Assembly: GCA_054601695.1 (NCBI GenBank)
Contig: BAAHQB010000081.1
Span: 124,001-188,000 of the forward strand
DNA from: Amorphochlora amoebiformis
Taxonomy: Eukaryota; Cercozoa; Chlorarachniophyceae
DNA length: 64,000 nt
Reading direction: 5' to 3'
The position numbers and the translations under genes were made by a program. Each line of letters opens with the position of its first letter. Positions within the stretch are counted from its first letter, which is position 1. The notes under the pieces were generated by a model. It was not told where the DNA came from. It did not search any database and worked only from the letters and a program-made list of their open reading frames with translations. Below, piece by piece: positions 63,811 through 64,000 of the stretch.

Positions 63811-64000
63811 GTATAGACGACAAACAGGAGGGAGGGAGTTGTATAGATATGCTTGTGTGTGTATGATGCTCACATTATAATGATGTATCTCTAAGTACCA
63901 AGACATATATCAACTGAGATATGAATGTATATATATATATACATACATATATATATATACATATATGCTAGACACTATATTCATTTGTATGTATAACAGT

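Overview
The window is nuclear DNA of a eukaryote, most likely a protist or alga. It has spliceosomal GT-AG introns, tiny exons, interstitial CCCTAA (TTAGGG-type) telomere-like repeats and a genetic code in which TAA and TGA end genes. No rRNA, tRNA, CRISPR or bacterial operon structure is visible. I cannot name the species. Most of the sequence is (TA)n microsatellite, so nearly every long open reading frame is a low-complexity artefact. The real coding sequence sits in short unique islands of roughly 30-110 bp, which I assembled by hand from splice sites, intron phase and comparison between paralogues.

Layout: 1-14,784 holds no gene I can support. It contains (TA)n, CT-rich tracts, blocks of degenerate CCCTAA repeat (about 3.6-4.5, 5.3, 6.4-7.9, 8.7-9.0 and 10.3-10.6 kb), duplicated short islands and a solo-LTR-like element (11,197-11,528). 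Gene A (SPFH-A) is on the minus strand, 28,939 down to its TAA at 14,785, with about 31 exons found. Gene B (SPFH-B) is on the plus strand, 28,991 to its TGA at 54,643, with 34 exons that form one continuous 573-codon frame. A and B are divergent, head-to-head paralogues: matching SPFH (stomatin/prohibitin/flotillin/HflKC, band-7) proteins with an N-terminal beta-rich repeat region and a long helical tail. 54,644-56,381 is the intergenic region and unresolved 5' part of the next gene. 56,382-63,810 carries an ammonium transporter (AMT/Amt/Rh family) on the plus strand, running off the window. One of its introns contains a perfect (GC)n tract of about 309 bp directly abutting (TA)n.

Themes: (1) the two SPFH paralogues align well in protein but share few intron positions, which suggests massive independent intron gain or sliding; (2) introns are mostly microsatellite or telomere-like repeat, and these repeats provide the splice signals (GTATAT donors, TATAG or CCCTAG acceptors, CTAAC branch-point-like motifs); (3) exon-bearing islands have repeatedly been duplicated together with flanking microsatellite, leaving dead pseudo-exons beside live exons. 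The two SPFH proteins could co-assemble, as SPFH pairs often do; a functional link to the transporter is not shown by the sequence.
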